From: Phymorhynchus buccinoides
Taxonomy: Eukaryota; Mollusca; Gastropoda; Neogastropoda; Raphitomidae
Assembly (NCBI GenBank): GCA_017654935.2
Contig: CM065711.1
Span: 24,849,471 to 24,913,470, forward strand
Length of the DNA: 64,000 nucleotides
Direction: 5' to 3'
A program made the translations under genes and the position numbers. Below are positions 21,541-32,334 of this stretch, one piece after another; the first letter of the stretch is position 1; each line of letters begins with the position of its first letter. Under the pieces are notes generated by a model. The model did not search any database and had not been told where the DNA came from. It was given only the letters and a program-made list of their open reading frames with translations.

Positions 21541-23345
21541 TATGCACGGTTTGTACTTAAAGGTAGTAAATCATGTTATTTTCATATCTCAGCAGGTGTC
21601 CCCCAGGGCTCAGTACTTGGACCATTATTGTTCTTGATTTACATAAATGATATAGTGATTGACATAGAATCATTAGTGAAGTTATTTGCGGATGATACGA
21701 GCATGTACTTAGGGCTAGAAAATACTCAACTTCGAACAGATATTCTGAATTCTGATCTTCATAAAATTTCTGAATGGGCTAAAAAGTGGAAAGTTAAGTT
21801 TAATCAATCGAAAACAGAACTTATGACAATATCCAACCAAACTGTGCCCCATGTACTTCCACTTACATTTGAAGAAACCATTTTACAAGAAACTGATAAA
21901 CATAAACATCTTGGCGTAATTATCCAGAATAATTGTAAATGGGACTATCACATTAGAGCAGTTATATCGAAATGTAGAGTTTTAGTTGCTTGTCTTCGGT
22001 CCTTCAAGTACCGACTCAGTCGTAGATCTCTTGAAACAATGCATAAGTCATTTATTATGCCTCACCTTGATTTTTCAGATATTATATGGGACAATTGTAC
22101 AGATAAATTAGCACAAGACTTAGAAGATCGTCATTTAGATGCCCTCAGAACAATAACTGGAACAGTGCGTGGTACAAGTCACCAAAAACTTTATTCTGAA
22201 TCTGGTTTTATTTCATTAAAAGAACGCCGTCGTCGACACAAACTAATCATGTACTTTAAAATCGTAAACGGAACTGTTCCACTTTACCTTACTAATCGTT
22301 TACCTCAGCTAGTGTCTAATGTTAATCCATACCATCACCGAAATCCTTTAGAGAGACAGATTCCTTACTGCAGAACTGCACTTTATCAATCGTCATTTTT
22401 TCCATCAACAACAGCTCTGTGGAACGATTTACCAGATGAAGTAAAACAATGGGATTCCTTAAGTCGTACGTTTTCTAAAACGAACGTTCAGTGAAATTCC
22501 TGTTTATTATTATTTACCAACAAGATTTATGGAAATAGTTGTTTGCAAGCTTCGGTTAGAGATGAGCGATCTTAAGCACGACCTTGTTAAGCGACACCTT
22601 TCTGATGATTCATCTTGTACTTGTGGTTCTGCAGTGGAAAGTGTGTATCATTTTCTTTTAGAATGCCCTTTGTACATTGAACCAAGAGCTCAAACGATTG
22701 GACTGTTATCACAATATGTTCAAACTAATGTTTCTACTCTTCTGTTTGGAAGCAGGGACAAAAATGTAAGTGAAAATAAATCAATTATGTTAGCAGTATG
22801 TAATTTCATAAGCGCTTCGAAACCTTTTAATAACGATTAATGTTTTATTGGCAATTTGAAAAAAAATACTTAAACAATAATTATTTAATAGCATAGCACA
22901 AGACTTTGTGTGCCCTGTTGAGATGTACTGATATAAACTTAGCCTCTTTGATTGTTGGTTTATAGTGTACTTAGTATATGGTATTTTGTAACACCACCCC
23001 CATTCTTAGTATTTTTGTTTGTTGTTGTTGTTGTTGTTGTTGTTGTTTTGTGGTTTTGTTGTTGTTTTTTCTTCTTTCCTTTTTCTTGTTTTTTCTTTTT
23101 CTTTTTTACTTCTATTGTTTGTTTGTCTAGTTATAAATTGGTGCATGATGTATTGATATCTTTGCTTAGTTATTTTTCTTATTCCAATTGTATTTTTCTC
23201 ATAGCTATTTAAGTAATTTCATGATGCAGCCTTTTGTTCGTAACTGAAACACTTTTGAGTGCGCTTATAAGCTTATAGCTTGTTGTGCTCATACAATAAT
23301 TTGTGTACACTGCAATGTATTATGTTAACAAACTTTGTTTAAACC
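21541..23345 (+). mobile_element. 5'-truncated Jockey/CR1-group LINE inside the hAT right arm
   Basis: Starts within the RT at SAGVPQGSVLGPLLFLIYIN (motif B), then VKLFADDTSMY (motif C), thumb sequence HLGVIIQNNCKWDYHI, and SLKERRRRHKLIMYFKIVNG. The frame breaks near 22,470. The C-terminal zinc-type part continues in 22,529-22,840 as CTCGSAVESVYHFLLEC. The 3' UTR ends at about 23,345 in TTTGTTTAAACC. AAAAAAACG at 21,530 and again at 23,346 may be the target duplication. Motif A and the endonuclease are absent, so it is dead on arrival. A related 3' end occurs at 37,952-38,288. Confidence 0.82.
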
Positions 23346-23397
23346 AAAAAAACGGTTTAAAAACAGGTTCGGAAATTTGAACCGGTTCTCAACTCTA

Positions 23398-23798
23398 CGA
23401 GTAATAACCACACATTATAATACCTTGGTCTTTGTTTTGCTATTTGAAGGAGATGAGAATAGGAGTTCACACTGGTAATGACAACCGCCTTGAAAACGTG
23501 ACCTGCGAATTTAAGCATAAGGTTTAATTTGCAATATTTTATAGCATTTTAACCCTACATCATTTCATTAAACCTGTTGTTCAACTAAGCCAGCGCATAA
23601 ACTACGAGAATAGGGAAAAGAGAGAAACAATCAACAGCGGTTACATAAACAATAAAATAATGACGCCAATGCCCTGGGGTGTGGCAACCATTTTTGCTCT
23701 TCCCGTACAATGCAGCCCATTGTGTGACCAGATGGTATGTGTTCTTACCTCATTCAGAAGTCCACTTTAGGCAGTTTATTTATACCCATAACCGAATG
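23398..23798. other. Unique spacer between hAT element and unit B
   Basis: Four hundred bases with no recognisable gene or repeat. It contains the right target duplication of the hAT element at its start. Confidence 0.5.
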
Positions 23799-23867
23799 GA
23801 TGTATATTCAGATAACAGTGGATTCAAGGGCACAAACTCTGTTCACTACGGATTTTTACTGTCCTGA

Positions 23868-24038
23868 GTGTCCCGTCAGTTACGTTGTTATCACAAAGCA
23901 CAGCAGCCAGAATCCAATATAATTTTACCACATGCACAAACGTGGTATGCTAACGCAAAGTACGAAATTTGACCAAAATGGGATCAGACATGCTGGTATG
24001 ATTAAAACTTTTCCTTCAAAACGTAACTGACAGGACAC
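23868..24038. mobile_element. 171-bp MITE (copy B)
   Basis: Left end GTGTCCCGTCAGTTACGTT (one change from A), right end AACGTAACTGACAGGACAC. Interior nearly the same as A, so it was present before the A/B duplication. Confidence 0.8.
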
Positions 24039-24555
24039 CATTTCTAACCAAATATGTTTATAATATAGTACTTAACGGGAATTTTGAAAGTCAACTGCTT
24101 TAGCATCAAAGTGAGCTTTTGACCTTTTTACAAGAATCCTACCTAAAATACTTATCAGTCAAATCCTATTTGTTTTGTTAAATTACCATTAAACAGTTCA
24201 TAGTAAAGAGGCGTGGCCTTCCCTACAAGTTTGTCTGAAATTCAAAATGGCCGCCAGGTCACATGGTATTGAAAAACAATGTCGCTTGGTTTATTTCATG
24301 ACTTCCAGCCATTTGTCTATGAAGTACAATTATTACAATTATCCAAATATAAAAAGTAAAAATTGATTTCAAGGTAACTTTTCCTGGAAGGGCCCAAAAG
24401 AGAATGGTAACTAGGTGTATGAAAAGACGCAATCGATGATGTTAAAGAACAGCAATGACAAAACCTATGATGACAAAATAAAAATGACTTATGCTATGTA
24501 AAAAGACGTCATAGGTTGCATAGAGCTTATCTTCTTTGAATGAGTGGCTAATGAA
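24039..24555. other. Non-coding interval, nothing recognised
   Basis: No open frame or clear repeat. From about 24,075 it is absent from segment A. Confidence 0.5.
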
Positions 24556-25027
24556 TGACAGACAGAGCTGTTTGGTGTCTTTAGTTCTATTCTTAACTGG
24601 TCTCTCAAAACCTGCACTGTCGTCAAACTTTAGAAAAACTCTACCATTTGCCCTGTGCCCAAGAAAAAGAACCCCGTTGCTCTGAATGACTATCGCCCTG
24701 TGGCCCTAACCTCTTTATTTATTAAGTTCTTTGAGAGAATTGTCCTACGACATCTGCTAACCTTTGCCAGCCAGCATTCAGACCCCTTTCAGTTTGCTTA
24801 TATGTCGCACATGAGCATTGATGATGCGATCCTAACCCTGCTTCACAACGCATTTATTCAGTTAAATGATTCAAAGTCTTTCGTTCGTATTCTTTTTATC
24901 GACTTTTCCTCTGCCTTTAACACTATTCAGCCACACCTTTTAGCTCTGAAGTTGTTAGACCTGCATGTTGATCCTAAATTGACCCTCTGGTTCGTTAACT
25001 TTCTACTCAATAGAAGCCAGTCAGTCC
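24556..25027 (+). pseudogene. Rex1-like LINE RT, 5' part, interrupted
   Basis: Reads CPVPKKKNPVALNDYRPVAL (RT motif 1-2), then DPFQFAYMSHMSIDDAILTL, then ILFIDFSSAFNTIQPHLLAL (motif A with catalytic Asp) and FLLNRSQSV. This wording is characteristic of Rex1/Babar-type LINEs. It stops at 25,027, where another LINE is inserted. The same RT resumes at 26,746 with QSVRYQSVLSSPL and the motif B sequence STGAPQGTVLSPVLFTLYT. Confidence 0.82.
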
Positions 25028-25812
25028 AAAATCCAAAATGTTTGCCACAACTTGTATTAGAAGATAAAACTCTTCAATATTCCAAAAATGTAAAATTCTT
25101 AGGTGTCAATTTCACTCCTAAATTAAACTGGCGCTGCCATATCGAGCACCTTATAAACAAAGCAAGACAACGGCTAACTTTATTGAAAATAATTAGTGCA
25201 CAGTCATGGGGTCAAGATACTCAAACACACATACATCTTGCTACCAGCCTGGTTCGAGCAAAACTGACTTATGGGCAGGAAGTTTATTTTTCGTCTTCTC
25301 AGACATTACTAAAACGGTTACAAAGTATAGACAGTAAAGCTATCAAAGTAGCACTGGGTGTACCAGTACATACAAATACGTTTAATACATATAGAGAAGC
25401 TAATCTGTTGTCACTTGACGATCAACGTAAACTAGACACTGCCAAGTATGTGACTAGAAGTCTTTCAGTATCGAATTCAGTGACAAATGAAATATTTCTT
25501 GATTCAAGAAAGGATTTTCCCAAAAGGGCACAGAATCTTTCTTACATTCAGCCCATTAAAAATTATACAGATGATTTATTTAGGAAATGTGAGATCGATA
25601 TTTCATTGATTTCAAGTACACCAACCATGCCTATTGTTCCTCACTGGGAGCATAATTCTGCAAAAATTGATATAGATTATAGTACTCTGAAAAAAGACGA
25701 TATCAATTTAATATCAGTAGAAGCAAAAGAACACCTCGAAAATACATATTCACATAATCTTAAGATTTACACAGATGGCTCGGTTTTAGAATCCTATACA
25801 GGAGATCCCTGA
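24655..25812 (+). pseudogene. Fortuitous chimeric frame across the LINE-LINE junction
   Basis: A 385-codon open frame starts in the Rex1-like RT and reads, after NRSQSVQ at 25,027, straight into the inserted RNase H LINE. It contains half an RT, the thumb-like region and the first RNase H strand. It arose by insertion in the same frame and is not a gene, though a transcript could encode it. Confidence 0.75.
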
Positions 25813-26745
25813 TTTAAAAGTCAGAAAATCATTTTGTTTAGGAAAAGACTTTTCTGTATATACTGCAGAACTTTATGCAGTTCTAATGGCACTATCCTGG
25901 ATAGCTGATATGGATATTGCAATTTATAGTATTTTACTTTGTGTTGACTCGAAATCTGTTCTTTATAGTTTACAAAACTGGAATGCTAACACCAGAAGAG
26001 ATTTAATTTTTGATGTAAAATATCTAATACATTCTATTATATTTAACGGAATTAACGTAGAATTCTGCTGGATTCCATCGCACTGTGGTATCATTGGGAA
26101 TGAACTAGCTGATAAATTAGCGAAAGAAGGTGCTAGTAGAACATCGTCAGATTGTTCAATAAAACTAGAAAAACACGAAATAAATTCAATGTTAGAAAAT
26201 AGTATATATAATGAAAAGCTTCCTTCAAAATCTAAGATATTATTATGTTCAAGATCTTTATCTAGCCTTATCTACAAAATTCGATTGAACTCGTGGAGGA
26301 CCAAATTTTCTAAAGATGTAGAATGCAATTGTGGTCTCCCAATATCAGTTCAACACATTATTTTAGAATGTCCATTATTATCATTGTTAAACAAACTATC
26401 TGGGATACAAGTTGCACAAATTGGAACTTTAAAAGATGTAGTTTACAGTCATGAAATGATCAAAATTGCTACAGTCATATCCAGCTCTGGAATTGCAAGA
26501 TTACTTTAGTTCATGAGTTAATTAACATTAATTTTGTTTTCTTTTTTACTTTATTTATTTGTTGTTATTAATTTGTTAGGGATTTGTTGCACATGCACTC
26601 ATATTCACATACACACACGCGCGCGCACGCACACGCACACACACTTTTTTTTTTTTCTTTTCTTCCCCCCCCCCCCCCCCCCCCCCCCAGTCTAATATCA
26701 CCATTGTGTGAACAGACTTTAAATTAAATCAATCAAATCAAATCA
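25028..26745 (+). mobile_element. 5'-truncated LINE with RNase H, inserted in the Rex1-like LINE
   Basis: Flanked by a 14-bp target duplication AAGCCAGTCAGTCC (25,014-25,027 and 26,746-26,759). It starts after the RT catalytic core (VKFLGVNFTPKLNWRCHI). RNase H follows: YTDGS (Asp), YTAELYAVLMAL (Glu), CVDSKSVL (Asp) and PSHCGIIGNELADKLAK (His, Asp). The CNCGLPISVQHIILEC zinc-type tail then ends at a stop at 26,507-26,509. A frameshift near 25,810 separates the two frames. The 3' UTR has CA repeat, T and C homopolymers, and an (ATCAA)n tail. The I-like clade is inferred from the C-terminal RNase H. Confidence 0.88.
26640..26690. repeat. CA, T and C homopolymer tract
   Basis: Short CA repeat, T13, then C24 or so within the LINE 3' UTR. 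In unit C the matching C tract is longer (48,570-48,613). Confidence 0.9.
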
Positions 26746-28120
26746 AAGCCAGTCAGTCCGCTATCAGTCAGTGCTCTCCTCTCCACTCTCTACTTCAACT
26801 GGTGCGCCTCAGGGTACTGTTCTCTCTCCTGTTCTTTTTACCTTGTATACCAAAACTGTAGAGGTATGGGACACTTATTAATATAGTACCTCCTAAGGAT
26901 AGATATCTCTGTTTCAAGGGCAGATAATCCAAAAGCTATAAAACTTTCAATATGGATACTGCTGGTAGAGGGCTATAACTATATACTATAATTATAAAGA
27001 TAATGTTTTTACTTTTGGCTTGAAGCAAATTTCAGTCACATTTTGCCCATGAGACGAGTGTTAATGTTTAGCATTCGTCTCATGGGCAAATTTGACTGAA
27101 ATTTGCTTTATTTCATGAGATAATTGGCATGAGCTTCTTACCCGCCCATGGGCTTTTTACCCCGTCTTCCCCTACAACCAAGTTACTGATATCGTACCGG
27201 GGGGGGGGGGGGGGGGTCATAGCAATAATTCAACGGTAGGATGCTCATGACTTGGCTGTAACTGTAGACTATTCTCTCTTCTAAATGTTCCAGTTAGTCT
27301 CTGTGACGTCAAATTAATTCTTATGTCATTTTCTCATCAAAAGTGTGTTGTCACGTAAAGCAGGTCCCAGAATGCATTTTTGACGCTGCGCCATTGAAAA
27401 GACGTAGGAGGTACGAATTACGTGATAGTGGTACGAATTGCATAACAATGGCCCAATTATATTTCCTTTGAATATTTTAATTACAAAGTGGGCAACATTG
27501 ACCCTAAGACCTTACAGATTTTAAAGTGTCATTTCTAGTTGTAATCTTTGCACGTGTGCACTGAATAACAGACAAAACAGCGTTACCCCAAATTACATCA
27601 GATGCTTCCAAAATGAAACTTCGTTTGCCGCAATGAGTGTTCCGCTTCGTTGCATTTTGGTTGTGATAAAATACATCCCTTCCCCTATCCAAACTTCACA
27701 CACATATATTAACCCCATTCTTCTACCGTTTGGTAGGAAACCAGGTGGTACTAATTGCGTGACAGGTACTGAACCAATAAGCCTCCCCTACTGAGAATGT
27801 TCCTATTATAAAATATTCACACGATTCGGCCATACAAGACCTTTCAAATTCTGATTCTCACTACATTAGTCAAGTTGCGAAATTCTGTCTGTGGTGTAAA
27901 GAAAACTATCTGGACCTCAATGTGCTCAAAACAAAAGAAATGTTAATAGACTTTAGGAAAGATCCACCCCCTGTGCCAAATATAGAAATTGATGGTGAAG
28001 CAGTGGAAAGAGTATCAGAATGCAAATACTTAGGTACTATTTTGGACGACAAACTGACGTTCGACAAGAACACAGACAACATACATAAGAAATGTCAATC
28101 AAGATTGTTGCCAGCTACTG
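26746..28120 (+). pseudogene. Rex1-like LINE RT, 3' part, with an internal insertion
   Basis: RT motif B at 26,798-26,852 (STGAPQGTVLSPVLFTLYT), then a non-coding insertion of about 0.92 kb (26,870-27,780). The frame is resumed as NVPIIKYSHDSAIQDLSNSD (motif C region, SHDS where F/Y-ADD is usual), LNVLKTKEMLIDFRKD and YLGTILDDKLTF. The catalytic motif C has lost one Asp position by this reading. The same order, with the same insertion, appears in A (from 16,960) and C (from 48,680). Confidence 0.75.
27024..27107. repeat. Long hairpin (34-bp arms, 17-nt loop)
   Basis: Left arm 27,024-27,057 pairs with right arm 27,075-27,107, with one mismatch and one single-base bulge. Core arm text GCCCATGAGACGA and TCGTCTCATGGGC. 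The right arm is lost in C (about 49,005), where only the left arm remains. Confidence 0.9.
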
Positions 28121-28404
28121 CTCTTTTCCACTATCCTGAAGTGGAAAGAGAACCAGAACGGGCTGCGGCGTTGAATGCGATGAAGGATGACATTGAGGAA
28201 GAAGAAGAAGAAGAACAGTGGGTATGGCTTCCATTTCCTGGAATCCCTTACCCAGGACCTCAGCCCACGATGTCTGTTCGAAGGAGTGAAAGGACGACAA
28301 AAGGAATTCACTCGAATCCCACAAACCAGCCACGTAGTGCAACTAGGAAATTGATAAAAGTTGTATCGGTCCTGAAGTTAGTTGTTTCAGTAGTAAAGGA
28401 TTAA
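27922..28404 (+). pseudogene. Chimeric reading frame: LINE RT end fused to acidic and RRSERTTKG tail (copy B)
   Basis: An intact 160-codon version of the frame in A. The RT part (residues 1-53) ends IHKKCQSRLL, and the remainder is PATALFHYPEVERE, an acidic run of about eight Glu, a Pro/Gly segment and SVRRSERTTKGIHSNP. B and A differ by a few substitutions and a three-codon change in the acidic run. In C the region is scrambled by indels (50,020-50,570). Confidence 0.5.
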
Positions 28405-28509
28405 TGAGTCAGAAATCTGATGATGGGGAGGGGGTGGCTGATGATTAATGGGGGGTAGCTGATGAGGAGGGGGTGGCTGATGATTAATGGGGGGTAGCTG
28501 ATGATTAGT

Positions 28510-28975
28510 AGGGGGTGGCTGAAGCTGGGGAGGGGGTGGCTGATGCTGGGGAGGGGGTGGCTGATGCTGGGGAGGGGGTGGCTGATGCTGGGGAGGGGGT
28601 GGCTGATGCTGGGGAGGGGGTGGCTGATGCTGGGGAGGGGGTGGCTGATGCTGGGGAGGGGGTGGCTGATGCTGGGGAGGGGGTGGCTGATGCTGGGGAG
28701 GGGGTGGCTGATGCTGGGGAGGGGGTGGCTGATGCTGGGGAGGGGGTGGCTGATGCTGGGGAGGGGGTGGCTGATGCTGGGGAGGGGGTGGCTGATGCTG
28801 GGGAGGGGGTGGCTGATGCTGGGGAGGGGGTGGCTGATGCTGGGGAGGGGGTGGCTGATGCTGGGGAGGGGGTGGCTGATGCTGGGGAGGGGGTGGCTGA
28901 TGCTGGGGAGGGGGTGGCTGATGCTGAGGAGGAGGTGGTTGATGGTGGGAAGGGGGTGGCTGATGCTGGGGAGGA
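28510..28975 (+). repeat. 21-bp G-rich minisatellite (copy B), about 20 units
   Basis: Near-perfect units of CTGATGCTGGGGAGGGGGTGG. Each unit has three G runs suited to G-quadruplexes. Both strands read as long frames (ADAGEGV and QHQPPPP), which follow from 21 being a multiple of three. Confidence 0.96.
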
Positions 28976-29207
28976 AAGTTGTTGCCCGAAGGCATCAACT
29001 GTCTGCCCTGTCTGGGGGAGGTTGGGAAGTGCATTAATGAAGTTGGAAGGGGACAAACACTATGGGCTGAATCCTGAGGGGTCAGTGTTTGGGCAGTGGT
29101 CATACCACTCATGGCATGCTCGTTCAACTGGACATTGGACATGGGGTTTTCAGAGTACGACCAGTAGTAGGAGGAACCTTGACCTCCCATAGACCTGTCT
29201 ACACGCC

Positions 29208-29209
<2 letters not shown>
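28976..29209 (-). other. Exon-like conserved open segment, function unknown
   Basis: The minus strand reads [20 protein letters not shown], then LNEHAMSGMTTAQTLTPQDS and SVCPLPTSLMHFPTSPRQGR. Amino-acid composition is ordinary rather than repeat-like. The segment is the same in unit C (51,300-51,515) except for Met/Val at one site, even though flanking bases there are full of changes. A TAG precedes it on the minus strand. It could be an exon or a captured gene piece. I do not recognise the protein. Confidence 0.45.

Positions 29210-29290
<81 letters not shown>
29210..29290. repeat. (GA)n microsatellite
   Basis: About 38 GA units. Confidence 0.97.
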
Positions 29291-29349
29291 AGGGGGTGGT
29301 GGGAAACAGAGGAAACGTCAAGAAGATGAGGGGGGGAGGGCATAAATAG

Positions 29350-29548
29350 GGAACCCCCCTCAGCCACCCCCTCCCCAGCATCAACCACCCCTTCCCCAGC
29401 ATCAGCCACCCCCTCCCCAGCAACCACTCCCTCCCCAGCATCAACCACCCCCTCACCAGCATCAGCCACCCCCTCCCCAGCATCAGCCACCCCATCCCCA
29501 GCAGCAGCCACCCCCTCCCCAGCATCAACCACCCCCTCCCCAGATTTG
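29350..29548 (-). repeat. 21-bp minisatellite in inverted orientation
   Basis: Eight or nine units of the 21-bp repeat on the minus strand, facing the plus-strand block at 28,510-28,975. Together they form a large inverted repeat around the exon-like segment and GA tract. Confidence 0.93.
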
Positions 29549-30099
29549 CTATTACCATTACTTAGTAATGCCATCATTAAAATATGTATTTTTATAAAAA
29601 CTATTCTACAATGTACACACTACTAAAATCAGAAATATATACTTATAGCCCAACAAAGTGCCCATGGTGTCGTTGACTTACTTTAAGAGGTAGGTGGTTG
29701 ATACTGGTTGCACAACGAACAGTGAAGCATGTGTATGTTCGTTCTTTAGTTTAAACGTCTGTTCACCCGCAAGTGATATTAGACACACACAAACAAAAAA
29801 AACAAAAAAAAAAATACATTATTTATTAAAACAAATATTAAAAAAAAGGTATTGAAGTGAGAGTGTGTGTGAGTGCGTGGATGGTAGTATTATTATGTGT
29901 TTTCCCTACACATCTATTCATACAAATCTAACTGAGTGCATATAAAAATTACATTAACAGATATATAAGATGGGAGGGAGTGGGGGGACATACAGTAACA
30001 TTTCAAACTGGTTTATGTAACATGAAGAGTTAAAAAGTGTGTCTTAATTTCTAAATGGCTAACAACAAAAATATAATAACACAATTTAAACCAACAATT

Positions 30100-32334
30100 G
30101 CATACTCCTACACGCGGGGACACATCTCACAAACACAACAAAGAGGAATCATTACTCTTTTACACAAAGGAAAAAACCTTAGCCGTGAACGTCTTAATAA
30201 TTGGAGACCTATCACCCTTTTAAACACAGACTACAAAATTTTAACAAAACTTTTGTCAAACAGGCTAAAAGCTGTAATACATGGCATAGTAGATGAAGAC
30301 CAGTGTGGGTTTATAAAAGGAAGAAACATCGCAACTATACTAAGAACAACCGACGATATAATCAGCTACCTTAATAGGAAAAAAATACCAGGATTGCTCT
30401 TAGCAGTAGACTTTACTAAAGCATTTGATACTATATCAAAAAAACTTATTTTAGACAGTTTAAAACACTTCAATTTTGGTCCTGAATTTCACCATTGGAT
30501 TCTCACTATTATGTCTAAATCTGAAAGCTGCATCAATCACTTTAATTGGATATCCAGGCCTTTTCAAATAGAACGGGGCATTAGGCAAGGATGCCCCTTA
30601 TCACCCCTACTATTTGTTCTAGCCGTAGAACTGTTAGCTATTAAAATCAGAAATAGCGAAATAAAAGGAATCAGAATTGAGCACAAACAATTTTTAGAAA
30701 CAATTAAAATACAGCAATTTGCAGATGATACAACACTGTACCTTAAAGACAAACCCGACTTAGCAAAAGCTCTACAAATTTTCCATGCCTTTGCTGCCAT
30801 TTCGGGCCTTCGAATGTCGCTCAGAAAAACAGAAGCAATGTGGCTTGGGATAACAAAACACCTGGACGATAAACCTTACAATTTGACCTGGACTGATGAA
30901 ATAAAAATTCTTGGAATATACTTCAGCAACAAAACAACAGCATCTGAAAATGATCGCAACTGGCAGCAAAGAATCGAAGTTTTAAAAAGAACAATCAATA
31001 CATGGAACAGGAGAAACCTAAGCATATTTGGGAAAATTCTGGTTTCAAAAACCCTTCTTATGTCTCAGTTCATCTATATTATGCAATCAATTGGTCTGCC
31101 AGATAGAGTGCTACATAATATAAACCATATTTTATATTCCTTCATATGGAAGAAGAAAACCAGCAATAGGAAAGCCTTTGAAAAAGTCAAACGCAAAGTC
31201 ATTAACCAAGAGTACAAGCAGGGTGGCCTTAAAATGATGGACATGAAAACATTCCAAGAAGCCTTATATTTAAGATGGATAGTAAAACTGATTGTACACA
31301 ATAAAGGGAAATGGACAATATTCCCCACCATAGAATACGACCACCTTGGGGAAGGACTAGAGATATTACATACCTTTTGTCTTGAACACAAATTAACTGG
31401 AATAGGCAACAACAATACTTTTTGGGTCAAAACACTCAAACTCTGGCTGAACCTTAAACAAAGAGATCCCCAGAGCTACCCCGAAAAGACACACCAAAAC
31501 TCTCTGATTTGGAACAATCAAAACCTCCAATTCAAAAACAGGAATCTGCATATTAGAGACTGGATAACAGGAGGAATAACTAGAATTAAAGACATCCTAA
31601 CAGAAACTCTAGAAATCATTAGTTTTGAAGAAATGGAAAATAAACTGGGACAATCACCACACAGGCAATTTGAATACAACGCAGTGAAGAGTGCTTTGGA
31701 ATCAGCTCGCACAAAAGGAGTTCTAGATCTCAACACCATCATTGAACAAGACATACGAGACATTTGCATAAATAGAAAACCAATACACATATACACAACA
31801 CAGGAACTGAGAAAATATTTAACCCCCAAAATCCAGCCATGCTCCGTAAACTTTTGGAAACGAAAATATGATTACAACCTAGACCATAAGGAATGGGAAA
31901 CAAACTTCACAGCTTATAAAGAAACTCGTCTCCGAGTCCTCCAATGGAAAATAATGCACAACATTTATCCCACAAACATCTTATTAAAAAAGATGGGCAT
32001 AGCACAAAGTGAAACGTGTGATGCCTGCAGAAATGGGGAAAAAGACTACATCGAACACTTCTTTTATCAATGTAAAGAAATAAAACCGGTATGGTCACAA
32101 GTCGCAAACGAAATACAAGTCAGATGTAATCGGACTATAAATATTACTGAACAAATAGCAATCTTAGGTTACCACGAACCCTCAATCTTGATAGCAAAAC
32201 ACAGGCGGGTGGTAAACCACCTCATCACACTAGCAAAGCTCTGTATCAGCAAATACAGATATGGCGCAAGACAAAAAATCGAACTGATTTGGGAAAGGGA
32301 ATTAAAACTTAGATCACACCTGCTTAACGAATAA
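30100..32334 (+). CDS. LINE reverse transcriptase, L1/Tx1-like (5'-truncated, intact frame, copy B)
   Basis: Open to the stop at 32,332-32,334. The frame opens at an ATG at 30,055, but the first 15 codons belong to the flanking LINE 3' UTR; LINE sequence starts at AYSYTRGHISQTQQRG. RT motifs: NNWRPITLLNTDYKI, GFIKGRNIATIL, LLAVDFTKAFDTISKKL (motif A), GIRQGCPLSPLLFVL (motif B), and QQFADDTTLYL (motif C, catalytic Asp pair). The C-terminal zinc-type motif is CDACRNGEKDYIEHFFYQC. About 745 codons of LINE. It lacks the endonuclease, so autonomous movement is impossible, but RT residues are complete. The protein would act in reverse transcription of LINE RNA. Confidence 0.87.
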   Translation, partial: AYSYTRGHISQTQQRGIITLLHKGKNLSRERLNNWRPITLLNTDYKILTKLLSNRLKAVIHGIVDEDQCGFIKGRNIATILRTTDDIISYLNRKKIPGLLLAVDFTKAFDTISKKLILDSLKHFNFGPEFHHWILTIMSKSESCINHFNWISRPFQIERGIRQGCPLSPLLFVLAVELLAIKIRNSEIKGIRIEHKQFLETIKIQQFADDTTLYLKDKPDLAKALQIFHAFAAISGLRMSLRKTEAMWLGITKHLDDKPYNLTWTDEIKILGIYFSNKTTASENDRNWQQRIEVLKRTINTWNRRNLSIFGKILVSKTLLMSQFIYIMQSIGLPDRVLHNINHILYSFIWKKKTSNRKAFEKVKRKVINQEYKQGGLKMMDMKTFQEALYLRWIVKLIVHNKGKWTIFPTIEYDHLGEGLEILHTFCLEHKLTGIGNNNTFWVKTLKLWLNLKQRDPQSYPEKTHQNSLIWNNQNLQFKNRNLHIRDWITGGITRIKDILTETLEIISFEEMENKLGQSPHRQFEYNAVKSALESARTKGVLDLNTIIEQDIRDICINRKPIHIYTTQELRKYLTPKIQPCSVNFWKRKYDYNLDHKEWETNFTAYKETRLRVLQWKIMHNIYPTNILLKKMGIAQSETCDACRNGEKDYIEHFFYQCKEIKPVWSQVANEIQVRCNRTINITEQIAILGYHEPSILIAKHRRVVNHLITLAKLCISKYRYGARQKIELIWERELKLRSHLLNE

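Larger units (their letters stand above)
16477..23397 (+). mobile_element. hAT-type inverted-terminal-repeat element enclosing receptor copy A
   Basis: Left end TAGAGGTGGGAAAATACCGG at 16,477; right end, as reverse complement, TAGAGTTGAGAACCGGTTCA from 23,397. The flanks are CTAGTAAT (16,469-16,476) and CGAGTAAT (23,398-23,405), seven of eight bases alike, which suits an 8-bp hAT target duplication. A second, compact copy (45,937-46,512) in reverse orientation matches both arms: the left arm to about 16,655, and the right arm at 21,366-21,540 and 23,345-23,397. In this copy the middle is replaced by the 4.4-kb receptor segment A, and the right arm is split by a LINE (21,541-23,345). No transposase is visible. 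The hAT assignment is inference from TSD length and terminal bases. Confidence 0.75.

Noticed and set aside
28387..29577. 396-residue Pro/Gln/His-rich frame on the minus strand
   Set aside because: Most of it is the 21-bp array and GA tract read in one frame. Only the middle part is listed, as an exon-like segment.
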